Origin: Bacteroidales bacterium UBA5515
Lineage (GTDB): Bacteria; Bacteroidota; Bacteroidia; Bacteroidales; P3
NCBI GenBank assembly: GCA_002423895.1
Contig: DIOL01000031.1
Span: forward strand, 1 to 28,683
Reading direction: 5' to 3'
DNA length: 28,683 bases
Shown here: piece after piece, positions 1 to 8,941 of the stretch
Numbering within the stretch: position 1 is the first letter of the stretch
Layout of the letters: each line of letters opens with the position of its first letter
The notes under the pieces: model-generated
Database searches by the model: none
Seen by the model: only the letters and a program-made list of their open reading frames with translations
What the model was told of the DNA's origin: nothing
Program-made: the position numbers and the translations under genes

Positions 1-32
1 ACGCTCAGTAATTTAGTTTACTGAGCGTTTTT
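1..32 (+). terminator. Intrinsic terminator of a gene left of the window
   Basis: A perfect 11-bp stem (1-11 with 18-28) closes a 6-nt loop and is followed on the plus strand by five T. It would end a plus-strand transcript entering from the left. The minus strand has no T tract beyond the stem within the window, so it is less likely to serve the radical SAM gene that ends at 84. Confidence 0.8.
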
Positions 33-83
33 GCGTTTAGAGACAATGGATACTTATCTATTAAAAAGACCTAAATAAATGAT

Positions 84-1082
84 TTATGATATTACGTAGT
101 TATATTGAAAGTCTTTAAGGTTAGAATCACCTATGAAAATTACGTTTCTGTAGAATTTCTGTAGATTTATTTTGTTTTGAGATTTGTATCCAACTGCTGG
201 ACCAATAAATTTAGGATTAATGTAAATAGTTATTGTATTTGCATTTTTGTGAGAAATAGATTCAAATTTTTCTTTCCAAATATTGCTTAATACCAACTCT
301 CTAAATGAAACATGGAAAGGACCAGCAATAAGTTCTTCCCCGCTTATTAATGCCTCAGACGGATGCAATCCTACTCTTAGAATAATTATATTGTTTTGTT
401 GAAATATATTGTATAATTTCGAAGTCCAATTAATAGCTTCTGACATTTCTAATGGTAAGTACTCTCCACATCGATACAATTTAGCCAATTGTGTATTTTC
501 AATAACTAAGGTAGGATATATTCGAGTGGATTTTGCTCCAAAATTAACAATTTGTTTTGCTGTTTCAATACTTCTTTCTAAAGAGTCATCAGGAAGTCCT
601 ATCATCATTTGTAAACCTAAATCAAATCCAAATTCATTGATAAGTTTTGAGGCGTTTTTAACATCTTTGACACTATGTCCTCTTTGCGATTTTTGCAAAA
701 CTTCTTCGCATAGAGATTGAGCTCCAAGTTCAATTGTTTTTACATTATATTTTTTAAGAAATTCAAGTATTTCTGGAGTGATATAGTCAGGACGTGTAGA
801 AATCCTTATACTGCTTATTTTATTTTGATTAATATATGGTTGTACTAATTTTAGATATTCTTCCTGTTTTTGTTGACTGATAGCTGTAAAAGTACCTCCA
901 AAAAATGCAATTTCTGCATTATAAGGTTCTTTAAATGTTTTTAGATGTGAATCTATTTTTGAAATAATTTCACTTGAAGTAGGTTGAGCAATTTGTCCTG
1001 AAATGTGATGTTGATTGCAATAAATACAAGAATGGAAACAAGCTTGTTGAGGAATAAATATTGGAATATTATAATGTTTCAT
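84..1082 (-). CDS. Elp3-like radical SAM protein
   Basis: Predicted radical SAM enzyme of 332 residues. The cluster-binding motif C-x3-C-x2-C is at residues 15, 19 and 22 (ACFHSCIYC), and FFGGTFTAIS near residue 60 is the GGE-like SAM-binding strand. The order of elements matches the Elp3/coproporphyrinogen-oxidase-like superfamily proteins of Firmicutes and Bacteroidota that carry a radical SAM domain plus a C-terminal extension. No acetyltransferase domain is present, so this is not a true Elp3, and the substrate is unknown. The ATG start places the Cys motif at the expected distance from the N-terminus. The gene stands alone, separated from the upstream polysaccharide export unit by a terminator. 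No clear promoter motif was found in front of it. Family assignment is firm; function is not. Confidence 0.85.
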   Translation of the reverse strand: MKHYNIPIFIPQQACFHSCIYCNQHHISGQIAQPTSSEIISKIDSHLKTFKEPYNAEIAFFGGTFTAISQQKQEEYLKLVQPYINQNKISSIRISTRPDYITPEILEFLKKYNVKTIELGAQSLCEEVLQKSQRGHSVKDVKNASKLINEFGFDLGLQMMIGLPDDSLERSIETAKQIVNFGAKSTRIYPTLVIENTQLAKLYRCGEYLPLEMSEAINWTSKLYNIFQQNNIIILRVGLHPSEALISGEELIAGPFHVSFRELVLSNIWKEKFESISHKNANTITIYINPKFIGPAVGYKSQNKINLQKFYRNVIFIGDSNLKDFQYNYVIS

Positions 1083-1176
1083 TTTTGGAACTTAAACTCT
1101 TTTCAATTTATGAATATATTCAGAATAGTAATTTTGAAGCACAAACTAATTCATAAATAAATGCTCTGTTAAATAA

Positions 1177-1216
1177 AAATAATCACCGTTTATTTTTATT
1201 TATACGGTGATTATTT
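1177..1216 (-). terminator. Intrinsic terminator of the wza-wzc unit
   Basis: A 13-bp perfect stem (1177-1189 with 1204-1216, core AATCACCGT/ACGGTGATT) encloses a 14-nt loop. Read on the minus strand it is followed by a T-rich tract (TTTTATTT). It lies about 50 nt past the stop of the Wzc-like gene, where a terminator is expected. Confidence 0.85.
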
Positions 1217-1267
1217 ATAAAAAGTTGGTGTTTATTTTTTTAAGTCTCGTTTATTTTTACTAATAAT

Positions 1268-3003
1268 TTATTTAGTTTTTTTAGGAGAAGATTCATCTTC
1301 ATAGTATCCATAACCATATCCGTAACCATAACCTTTTCCATAACCATATCCATAACCTTTTCCATATCCTCCATATGTTCCATACCCATATTTGCTTGAT
1401 GCATTAGATAAACCATTTAGGATAAAATTAAATTTAACCTTATCTCTATTTTCTAAATCATCAATTGTTGAATAGAATATACGTTTATCTGTATGACCAG
1501 CTCTAGCAACTACAATATTAATATCTGATTCTTTTGTTAACGTAACTGCATCTGAAATTAGAGAAATCGGAGGAGTGTCAAAAATAATCGCATCATATCT
1601 TTTCCTAAGTTCTTCAACTAATTTCGAATTCTCAGGAGAATCAATCAATTCTGATGGATTCGGTGGTACAGGTCCTGAAACTAAAATATCTAAATTTTCA
1701 AACTCTGTTGATTGAATTACTTCATCTAATGAATGTTTACCAATTAGATATGTTGATACTCCAACATTATTCTTTAAATTGAAGAAATTATGAAGTTTTG
1801 GTTTACGTAAATCGTATCCAACAATAATAGTTTTATGACCAGCTAAAGAAATAATTGAAGCTAAGTTCATTGATATAAAACTCTTTCCATCAGATGGCAT
1901 AGATGATGTAATTAGAATTACTTGATTCCTTTCTTTTCCAACAATATATTTTAAGTTAGTTCTTATTGAGCGGAAACTTTCAGTAATGTGAGATTTAGGT
2001 TTAGCGAATACAACTAATTTGCTTCCTTCTTCTTGTATTGTTGGGATATATCCAATAATAGGTGCTTTTGAAATCTTTGTAACATCTTCTTTTGACTCAA
2101 TTAAATTATTTAATTGATGACGAATAAAGATATATAAAGCAGGAACTAAAAGACCTAAAAGAACAGCTATCATTAAGTTTAACGAAGTTTTAGGATAAAC
2201 CTTATTTGCTTCTCTTGCTTGATCAACTACTTTATGATCAGGAAGTGCAGAACTTCTTGCTATTTCTGCTTCAGCTCTTTTTTGATAAAGGAAAGTGTAA
2301 ATTTCATCATTAAATTTAAATTGTCTTTCTATATTTATTAAGTTACGTTGTGTGGAAGGAAGTTTATTAAGTTCAGTTTGAAAAATATTTAATTGTCGAG
2401 TTAGTTCATTTGATGCAATAGTTGAAACTCTTTTTAAACTCTTGATATTTTCTTGAATTTGTCCTTTTATATTATTTATTTCGTGTATTAACTTTTGATA
2501 TTCAAGATTTTTAGGTGTAGTTGTTAAAGCTAATGATTTCTTAAGAGTTAATCTTGTTGTTAATTCTTTGACTAAACTATTTAATAAAACATCTTCAACT
2601 CCCATTACAGCTGGAGCAACAACTCCTTCATTCATATCTGCTTGAGCAATATATTTATCTAAATAGTCATAGTATTGTCTTTTTGTATATTCTTCAGCAC
2701 GTTTAGTCTCTAATTCATTTGCCTTATCAAAAAGAAATTTTGCATCTCCACCTAAATCAACAGTATTATTTTTAACTTGGAATTCTTCCCTAATTCTTTC
2801 TGTTTTAGTAAGAGAGTCTGCTATATTAGCTATTTGAGCATCAACAAATTTAATAGTGCTTGTATTCATATAGTTCTTCTCTTCAAAAGTAAGGTCTATA
2901 TATAGTTTGCAAAGCATATTTAAATAATCTATTGCCTTTTTTTGATTAGGATAGTTAAAAGCAATATTAATTATAGTTGATTCTTTGTTGATTAGATCTA
3001 TTT
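1268..3003 (-). CDS. Wzc-like capsule/EPS tyrosine kinase, C-terminal part (frameshifted)
   Basis: Carries the end of the chain-length (Wzz-like) domain, a long coiled-coil region, a second membrane helix (LMIAVLLGLLVPALYIFI) and a cytoplasmic BY-kinase domain. Kinase signatures are Walker A SSMPSDGKSFIS, Walker A-prime IIVGYDLRKP and Walker B AIIFDTPP. The C-terminal tail has 12 tyrosines in a Gly-Tyr-Lys pattern, the usual autophosphorylation cluster. The frame stays open up to 3100, but homology-like sequence begins only near 3003, where the upstream frame leaves off; the stretch 3004-3100 in this frame looks like noise. Joined to the upstream part by removing one A, it gives a protein of about 817 residues, normal for Bacteroidota Wzc-like proteins. 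As known for the family, it would regulate polymer length and export with the Wza-like partner. If the frameshift is real and uncorrected, this half would lack a start and the gene is broken. Confidence 0.85.
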
Positions 3004-3722
3004 TTAGTAGAATTAAAATCTTTTGCAATTTTGTCAATGTCGTTAATAACAAATGAATAATTAACCTTTGTAAAATTATTTTTAAAAGGTATATCTTCAT
3101 TGAGTATTAATCTAAATTTCATTCCATCTGCTTCATACCATTGTCCAAAATTAAGAGTAGTTTCTTTTCCTTTAATTGATAAATTTGACTCAATTAACAT
3201 ATCTTGGCCATAATCATATTGAGAAGAATTGTTCTTGTCTTTATAAGAAATTTGAACTTTATCTTTTGATAGGATTTGAACTTCAATAGGTAGGTTAACA
3301 GTTTGTAGTTTAAACATGTCCAATTCGACAAAATAGGGTGAATCCTTGTAAATTTCAACTTTTTTGAATTTGCTTCTTTGATAATAATTAACATAAAAAT
3401 CCAAAGCTTTTATAGTTCGTTTCGCCATCGAGAATGATTGTATTTGACCTATCTCATTCTGAAAATTAGCTTTGTTTTTCCCAAAATCATTTGAAAGAAG
3501 TGTTAATTGAGATAAAGCATTTTCATTACTCTTAATTAAAAGAGTTGCTTTAGCTTGATATTGAGTAGTTGTAAACTTACTTACAACAAAAAAAACTAAG
3601 ATTGATACTATTAGACAAATAACGAAATAATACCATTTGTCTAGCATTTTAAACATCAACTCTTTTAAGTCAATGGAAGATTGCTCTTCTTGTTGAGGGA
3701 GGGAATTATTGTTTGTCGCCAT
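2967..3722 (-). CDS. Wzc-like capsule/EPS co-polymerase, N-terminal part (frameshifted)
   Basis: Begins with a cytoplasmic stretch, then a Wzz-type first membrane helix (WYYFVICLIVSILVFFVVS, about residues 30-48), followed by a periplasmic domain (YQAKATLLI...). Homology-like sequence runs to about residue 240. The last dozen residues before the stop (RSNQQRINYN) do not fit, whereas the +1 frame continues as IDLINKESTIINIAF, typical of this family. The ATG at 3722 is 5 nt after the stop of the Wza-like gene, so the two are co-transcribed. It should form the inner-membrane half of a polysaccharide export channel with the kinase domain encoded downstream. Confidence 0.85.
   Translation of the reverse strand: MATNNNSLPQQEEQSSIDLKELMFKMLDKWYYFVICLIVSILVFFVVSKFTTTQYQAKATLLIKSNENALSQLTLLSNDFGKNKANFQNEIGQIQSFSMAKRTIKALDFYVNYYQRSKFKKVEIYKDSPYFVELDMFKLQTVNLPIEVQILSKDKVQISYKDKNNSSQYDYGQDMLIESNLSIKGKETTLNFGQWYEADGMKFRLILNEDIPFKNNFTKVNYSFVINDIDKIAKDFNSTKNRSNQQRINYN
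2995..3010 (-). other. Frameshift site in the Wzc-like gene
   Basis: On the coding strand the sequence reads TCT ACT AAAAATAGA, with a run of five A (3001-3005). Reading one A fewer gives S-T-K-I-D-L-I and joins the two halves smoothly. The change is therefore equivalent to a single A insertion in a homopolymer. It may be an assembly or read error, a real mutation (phase variation), or a site of transcriptional or ribosomal slippage. Sequence alone cannot decide. Confidence 0.8.
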
Positions 3723-3727
3723 AATAA

Positions 3728-4540
3728 TTATTTCTTAAGTGCAAATACTAATGTTACGATTGTTGTAATAAGAGATAGAGAAGATGTTATTGTGCTAAGA
3801 GGTTGACTGAAATAGCTCAAGCTCTTAGTAGTTTTATTTGAACGGACATATACAATATCTCCTGGTTGGAGATAATATTGAGGATCTTTCAAAAGATCAG
3901 CTTTTCTTAAATCAATTTTAATTATAATGTCTTCGTTAGCCGCTTTTCTTACAATTTTAACTTCTTGACGATTTCCATAATATGTTAAATCTCCTGCAGC
4001 AGAAATAACATCAAAAACATTTACACTTCCTTGATAAAAAGTGTATGTTCCTGGACGATTTACATCTCCGAGAATAGACACTTTAAAACTAACCATTTTA
4101 CAAATTACAACAGGAGAAACAATCCATTCAGAAACTTTAGTTTCAATTTTTGCACGAGCATCTTCAATTGAAATTCCAGATAATTTTATTTTACCAACAA
4201 CTGGAAGATTTATTTCTCCATTTTTATCAATAACATAGCTGTTAAGATAAATTCCGCTTTCATTTTGAGTAGAGTAATATGAATTTTGATCAGAAAACAA
4301 TTTATTACTTTCAGCATCTACAGAAGATTTTATTTGAATATATAGTACATCACGTTCTTTAAGCAAATAATTTGGAGAATAGTTACTCTCTCCCTGAGGA
4401 TAATTGTATTTATAAACTGAAGTTGTGTCTTTAGGATCATTTGTTTGAAAATACATTAGATTCTTTTGAGGAGTACATGAAACCATCAAAAATATTGCTG
4501 AAATTGCATAAATGATATTATATATCTTCTTTTTTATCAT
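3728..4540 (-). CDS. Wza-like polysaccharide export lipoprotein
   Basis: 270 residues. The lipoprotein signal peptide has a lipobox ending LMVSC, with Cys22 as the lipidated residue. Then comes a Poly_export (PF02563-like) domain with the characteristic start LLKERDVLYIQI at about residue 60, INLPVVGKIKLSG near residue 110, and an SLBB-like segment (VSILGDVNRPGTYTF). A hydrophobic C-terminal stretch (SLSLITTIVTLVFALKK) fits the short Bacteroidota forms. In this family the protein forms or contributes to the outer-membrane pore for capsule or exopolysaccharide. It is first in a two-gene unit with the Wzc-like kinase, 5 nt apart, with its own promoter. No glycosyltransferase, flippase or polymerase genes lie nearby, so the polysaccharide it exports cannot be named. 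Confidence 0.92.
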   Translation of the reverse strand: MIKKKIYNIIYAISAIFLMVSCTPQKNLMYFQTNDPKDTTSVYKYNYPQGESNYSPNYLLKERDVLYIQIKSSVDAESNKLFSDQNSYYSTQNESGIYLNSYVIDKNGEINLPVVGKIKLSGISIEDARAKIETKVSEWIVSPVVICKMVSFKVSILGDVNRPGTYTFYQGSVNVFDVISAAGDLTYYGNRQEVKIVRKAANEDIIIKIDLRKADLLKDPQYYLQPGDIVYVRSNKTTKSLSYFSQPLSTITSSLSLITTIVTLVFALKK

Positions 4541-4571
4541 TAGTAGTTTAGATTTTTTATTTAATAATATG

Positions 4572-4602
4572 CAAAAGTAATAATAATTTAATTGATGACA
4601 AA
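4572..4602 (-). promoter_or_regulatory. Promoter of the wza-wzc unit
   Basis: On the minus strand TTTG (4599-4602) is followed after 19 nt by TACTTTTG (4572-4579), matching the Bacteroidota consensus TTTG / TAnnTTTG. It lies about 30 nt upstream of the Wza-like start codon and in the gap after miaB, so this unit can be expressed independently of the genes before it. Confidence 0.8.
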
Positions 4603-4614
4603 AATTATATTAGT

Positions 4615-5931
4615 TTACTTTTTACCCATCAAAGTTGCCGAAGTGCAAGAGGTGATTTTTACTCTAACATAATCTCCAATTTTATTATCTTCTCTATCAA
4701 AGATAACAACCTTATTTTGAGAAGTCCTTCCAAAAAGTTTTTCTTTACTTCTTTTTGATTCTCCTTCAATCAGAACTTCAAACTCTTTACCAACATCATT
4801 TGAATTACTAATATAAGATAATTCATTTTGTAAAGTAATTATTTGATCTAATCGTTTTTTCTTTTCTTCTAAAGGAATATCATCAGGATATTTCTTAGCA
4901 GCTAATGTATTTGGACGTTCAGAATAATAAAACATAAAAGCATAATCGTAACCAACTTGACGCATAATAGAAAGAGTTTGATTATGATCTTCTATACTTT
5001 CTCCACAAAAACCTGCAATTATATCAGTACTTATTGCACAATCAGGAATGTAATTTCTAATCATTTCAATTTTCTTTAGATATTCCTCAGGAGTATATTT
5101 ACGATTCATCCTTTTTAAAACGACAGCACTCCCAGATTGAACTGGTAAGTGAATATACTTGCAAATATTTAGATACTTAGAAATAACTTTTATCAATTTT
5201 TCAGAAATATCTTTTGGATGAGAAGTTGAAAATCTTACTCTTAGTAGGGGTGAAATTAATGCAACCATTTCCATTAAATCAGAGAAATCAACCTTAATGT
5301 AATCTTTTTCATATAAATATGAATTAACATTCTGACCTAAAAGAGTTACTTCACGATATCCTCTATCAAATAAATCTTTTACTTCATTAAGAATTGATTC
5401 AAAATCTCTGCTTCTTTCTTTACCTCTTGTATATGGAACAACACAATAAGAACAAAAGTTTTCACAACCACGCATAATTGAAACAAATGCACTAACTCCA
5501 TTTGTACCAATTCTGACAGGTTTAATTTCAGAATATGTTTCTTCATCTGAAAGCATAACACTAAATGCCCTTTGTCCTTTATTATATTCATTTAGTAATA
5601 AAGGAATATCTCTATAACCATCAGGACCTACAACTAAATCTACAACCTTATTTTTCTCAAAAAGCTCTTCTTTTAACCTTTCAGCCATGCAACCCAATAC
5701 TCCAACTCTCAAATTAGAATTTTTTCGTTTCAAAGCTTCTAATTCCATTAATCTACTCTTAACTCTTTGTTCCGCGTTATCTCTAATGGAACATGTATTT
5801 ATCAAAATTAAATCTGATTGATCAATATCCATTGTCAATTCATAGCCTTGATTTCCTAGTATTGATAGTACCACTTCACTATCTGCCTGATTCATTTGAC
5901 AACCATATGTTTCTATAAAAACCTTATTCAT
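4615..5931 (-). CDS. miaB: tRNA-2-methylthio-N6-dimethylallyladenosine synthase
   Basis: Methylthiotransferase of 438 residues that adds the 2-methylthio group to i6A37 of tRNAs reading UNN codons, using two [4Fe-4S] clusters and SAM. The N-terminal UPF0004 domain has its three cluster cysteines at 11 (ETYGCQMN), 47 (NTCSIRDNAEQ) and 81 (GCMAERLKE). The radical SAM domain has C-x3-C-x2-C at 156, 160 and 163 (RGCENFCSYCVVPYTRG). A TRAM-like RNA-binding domain ends the protein (about 375-438). The motif NTCSIRDNAEQ and the overall length favour MiaB over MtaB or RimO. The ATG is 1 nt after the sirtuin stop, indicating co-transcription. It is the last gene of the gltX-containing run. Confidence 0.95.
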   Translation of the reverse strand: MNKVFIETYGCQMNQADSEVVLSILGNQGYELTMDIDQSDLILINTCSIRDNAEQRVKSRLMELEALKRKNSNLRVGVLGCMAERLKEELFEKNKVVDLVVGPDGYRDIPLLLNEYNKGQRAFSVMLSDEETYSEIKPVRIGTNGVSAFVSIMRGCENFCSYCVVPYTRGKERSRDFESILNEVKDLFDRGYREVTLLGQNVNSYLYEKDYIKVDFSDLMEMVALISPLLRVRFSTSHPKDISEKLIKVISKYLNICKYIHLPVQSGSAVVLKRMNRKYTPEEYLKKIEMIRNYIPDCAISTDIIAGFCGESIEDHNQTLSIMRQVGYDYAFMFYYSERPNTLAAKKYPDDIPLEEKKKRLDQIITLQNELSYISNSNDVGKEFEVLIEGESKRSKEKLFGRTSQNKVVIFDREDNKIGDYVRVKITSCTSATLMGKK

Positions 5932-5932
5932 C

Positions 5933-6640
5933 TTAATCCAATTTTTCTATAATTTGATTCTCTTCTAATATTTTATGTACAACCATTTTTACACCAATGC
6001 TTGCTTTTTCTTTTATAAAATTAATTCCTTTCATGTCCTTACTAACTTCATTTGGATCAATTAAGTACTTCTCTGAATTTGAAGGAGTATAATTAATAAG
6101 TCCAGCAGCAGGATATACTGCTAATGAAGTTCCAATAATAATAAATATATCAGCTTTTTGACATAATTCAATTGAAGGTTCAATCATTGGAACTGCTTCT
6201 CCAAACCATACTATGTCTGGCCTTAAAGATATTCCAAAATCATCAACATCATTTTTTGTATGTTCCCATCCTTCCAAAACTTTAAAATATTCTGGGTCCC
6301 TTACAGATTTAAGCTTTTTTATTTCTCCATGAAGATGTATAATATTTTTACTTCCAGCTCTTTCGTGGAAATCATCAATATTTTGTGTTATAATATTAAC
6401 ATTGAAGTATTTTTCTAATCTTGTCAATTCAAAGTGAGCCTTATTAGGTTTTGCTTCAAAAATTTGTTTTCTTCTTTGATTGTAAAAATCACGTACAATT
6501 TCGGGATTTTTTTGCCAAGAATCAAAATTTGCAACATCTTCAATCCTATAATTTTCCCATAAACCATCACTACCACGAAAAGTTTTAATACCACTTTCTT
6601 GGCTAATACCAGCTCCAGTTAAAACTACAATATTCTTCAT
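5933..6640 (-). CDS. cobB: SIRT5/CobB-type sirtuin (NAD-dependent protein deacylase), zinc-less
   Basis: 235 residues. Sirtuin motifs are GAGISQESGIKTFRG (residues 9-23), TQNIDDFHERAG, the catalytic His104 (HLHGE), and IIIGTSLAVYPAAG for NAD binding. Tyr53 and Arg56 (FYNQRR) form the Y-x2-R pair that in class III sirtuins such as E. coli CobB and SIRT5 recognises acidic acyl groups, so desuccinylase activity is plausible. The segment after HGE, which normally holds the four zinc cysteines, contains none (KKLKSVRDPEYFKVLEGWEH). Short zinc-less sirtuins are known to me in Bacteroidota, so this is not damage. The gene is tightly packed with DUF2520 (5 nt) and miaB (1 nt). Symbol by family only. 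Confidence 0.9.
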   Translation of the reverse strand: MKNIVVLTGAGISQESGIKTFRGSDGLWENYRIEDVANFDSWQKNPEIVRDFYNQRRKQIFEAKPNKAHFELTRLEKYFNVNIITQNIDDFHERAGSKNIIHLHGEIKKLKSVRDPEYFKVLEGWEHTKNDVDDFGISLRPDIVWFGEAVPMIEPSIELCQKADIFIIIGTSLAVYPAAGLINYTPSNSEKYLIDPNEVSKDMKGINFIKEKASIGVKMVVHKILEENQIIEKLD

Positions 6641-6645
6641 AAATA

Positions 6646-7395
6646 TTATTTATTGTCTTTTAAAGAATCTTGTTTCTTAATTATCTTCCTGCTTAAAATC
6701 TCATAAATCTCTCTTTCATCATCATCTAATCTTGATTTATGACTTTCCATAATTGCCATTTCTTGTCTTTTTGCTGGCCCTGTTTGAACATCAAAAGGAT
6801 TATTTCGTTTTGCTTTTTCTATGGTTTGATTTATTAATGGAAATATAATATCAAAAGGTATATTTTCCCTTTCAAGTATTTGTTTTGATATACCAAGTAA
6901 ATGATTAGTAAAATTATTAGCAAATACAGCAGCAAGATGCAACTCTTTCCTTTGAGAAGTATTTATTTCATATACCTTGTCGGTTAGCCTTTTTGCCAAA
7001 TGTATAAGAGAAGCAAGAGCCTTTTCATTATTTGCATCAATACATAAGGGAACATCTGAAAAGTTTATTTGAATTCCTTTTGTAATAGTTTGAAGAGGAT
7101 AAAAAATACCATAATTATCTGCAATCTTATTCAATACTTCTATATCCACTGTTCCAGATGTGTGAACAAGAATAGAATCTTTAATTCTTAATTTACCTGC
7201 TACCTCTTCTATTGCTTTATCCAATACTGCAATAATAATTAAATCTGACTTAAGCTCCTCTTCTTTTATTTCTCCTCTTGAAGAAATACAATTTACATTA
7301 ATACCAAGATTTACGATAGCATTATTATACTGCCAAGCAACATTACCTTTGCCAATTATTGTAATAGATTGTATTTCTTTAAAAGTATTATTCAT
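6646..7395 (-). CDS. Rossmann-like / DUF2520 domain protein
   Basis: 249 residues. The N-terminus has a dinucleotide-binding fold (ITIIGKGNVAWQYNNAI, a GxGxxA variant), and the middle resembles ketopantoate/6-phosphogluconate reductase-like folds (LVHTSGTVDIEVL, GIFYPLQTITKG). The helical C-terminal half matches the DUF2520 type with the conserved AAVFANNFTNHLL and a TGPAKRQE motif. These proteins are probable NAD(P)-dependent oxidoreductases, but I know of no established substrate. The ATG lies inside the end of gltX (8-nt overlap), implying translational coupling. Confidence 0.85.
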   Translation of the reverse strand: MNNTFKEIQSITIIGKGNVAWQYNNAIVNLGINVNCISSRGEIKEEELKSDLIIIAVLDKAIEEVAGKLRIKDSILVHTSGTVDIEVLNKIADNYGIFYPLQTITKGIQINFSDVPLCIDANNEKALASLIHLAKRLTDKVYEINTSQRKELHLAAVFANNFTNHLLGISKQILERENIPFDIIFPLINQTIEKAKRNNPFDVQTGPAKRQEMAIMESHKSRLDDDEREIYEILSRKIIKKQDSLKDNK

Positions 7396-8920
7396 TAGAA
7401 TTTATTTTTTCTATTGCTGTTTTAATTCTTTCAATAGTTTCTTCCTGGCCAATTAAACAAATAATTTCAAATAAACTTGGACCCTTGCCTGCTCCAACCA
7501 AACTTAAACGAAGACAATTCATTATTTGTCCCATATTTAATTCTCTTTCTTCAATAAATGAATGAACTTCATGTTCTGTTTTTTCAACATTAAAATCTTC
7601 AATTGAATTTAATATTTCAGCTATTTCATTTAATCTTTGAGCAGTATCTTCTTTCCAACGTTTCTTTATTACCTTTTCATCATAAGTTTCTGGTCTTTCA
7701 AAGAAAAATGAAGATTGTTCCCAAAGATCTACTACAAAATTACATCTTTCTTTTACTAATCCAACTACCTTTTCAACATATTCTATAGAAAAATCGATAT
7801 TTTTTTCCTTAAGAATTGACAAATATTGTTCTGCTATTTTGTTATTTGGCATCAATTGAAGATATTGATGATTAAACCATTTAGCTTTTTCTAAATCAAA
7901 TTTAGCTCCAGACTTGCTTATTCTTTCAATTGAAAATATATCAATTAACTCATCAAGAGTAAATATTTCTTGTTCTGTTCCAGAGTTCCAACCTAAAAGA
8001 GCAAGAATATTTATTACTGCTTCTGGTAAATATCCACTTTCTCTATATCCTGAAGAAATATCTCCTGTTTTTGGGTCTGTCCATTGTAATGGAAATACTG
8101 GAAACCCTAATCTATCACCATCTCTCTTACTTAACTTCCCATTTCCATCTGGTTTCAAAAGCAAAGGAAGATGAGCAAATTCTGGCATTGATTTTTCCCA
8201 TCCAAAAGCCTTATAAAGCATAACATGTAATGGACATGAAGGTAACCATTCTTCACCACGTATAACATGAGATATTTTCATTAAATGGTCATCAACAATA
8301 TTTGCCAAATGATAGGTTGGCATTCCATCAGACTTATAAAGTACTTTATCATCTAATAAATTAGAGTTCATTTTAACCTCTCCTCTTATAAGGTCATTAA
8401 TATGAATTTCTGTATCTTTTGGAAACTTAAAACGCAAAACATAAGGAGTATTATTTTTTAAAAGACTATCTACTTCTTCTTTCGAAAGAGATAAAGAGTT
8501 TTTTAAAGCTCCTCTTGTATTACAATCATATTGAAAGTTCTTCTTTTCTTGTTCAAATTCCTTACGAACCTTATCAAGTTCTTCTGGAGTATCAAAAGCA
8601 TAATAAGCCCAACCCGAATTAAGTAATTGTTCTGCATATTCTTTATACATTGGTTTTCTATCACTTTGACGATATGGTCCAAACTCTCCTCCAATACCAA
8701 CTCCTTCATCAAATTTTATCCCTAACCAATTAAAAGCTTCAATAATATATTCTTCTGCACCAGGAACAAATCTTGTTTGGTCTGTATCTTCTATTCTAAG
8801 AAGAAAGTCTCCACCAAATTTTTTAGCAAATAAATAATTATATAATGCTGTTCTTACTCCACCAATATGTAAAGGTCCTGTTGGACTTGGTGCAAAACGT
8901 ACTCTTACTTTTCTTTCCAT
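7388..8920 (-). CDS. gltX: Glutamyl-tRNA synthetase
   Basis: 510-residue class I aminoacyl-tRNA synthetase that charges tRNA-Glu. The HIGH signature appears as PLHIGG near residue 17 in RFAPSPTGPLHIGGVRTALY, and the KMSKS counterpart is KLSKRDG near residue 262. The catalytic Rossmann domain and C-terminal helical anticodon-binding domain are complete and the length is normal. The segment between HIGH and KMSKS has the Bacteroidota-style pattern YYAFDTPEEL and CNTRGALKN. It begins 21 nt after the AsmA-like gene and overlaps the next gene by 8 nt. Whether it is discriminating for tRNA-Glu or also charges tRNA-Gln cannot be seen here. Confidence 0.97.
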   Translation of the reverse strand: MERKVRVRFAPSPTGPLHIGGVRTALYNYLFAKKFGGDFLLRIEDTDQTRFVPGAEEYIIEAFNWLGIKFDEGVGIGGEFGPYRQSDRKPMYKEYAEQLLNSGWAYYAFDTPEELDKVRKEFEQEKKNFQYDCNTRGALKNSLSLSKEEVDSLLKNNTPYVLRFKFPKDTEIHINDLIRGEVKMNSNLLDDKVLYKSDGMPTYHLANIVDDHLMKISHVIRGEEWLPSCPLHVMLYKAFGWEKSMPEFAHLPLLLKPDGNGKLSKRDGDRLGFPVFPLQWTDPKTGDISSGYRESGYLPEAVINILALLGWNSGTEQEIFTLDELIDIFSIERISKSGAKFDLEKAKWFNHQYLQLMPNNKIAEQYLSILKEKNIDFSIEYVEKVVGLVKERCNFVVDLWEQSSFFFERPETYDEKVIKKRWKEDTAQRLNEIAEILNSIEDFNVEKTEHEVHSFIEERELNMGQIMNCLRLSLVGAGKGPSLFEIICLIGQEETIERIKTAIEKINSNE

Positions 8921-8941
8921 TGTATTATTTTGTTTTATTTT

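Noticed and set aside
3004..3100. Independent start of the Wzc C-terminal part at the ATG near 3100
   Set aside because: The residues encoded between 3100 and 3004 in that frame look like out-of-frame noise, while the upstream ORF covers the same DNA with family-like sequence.
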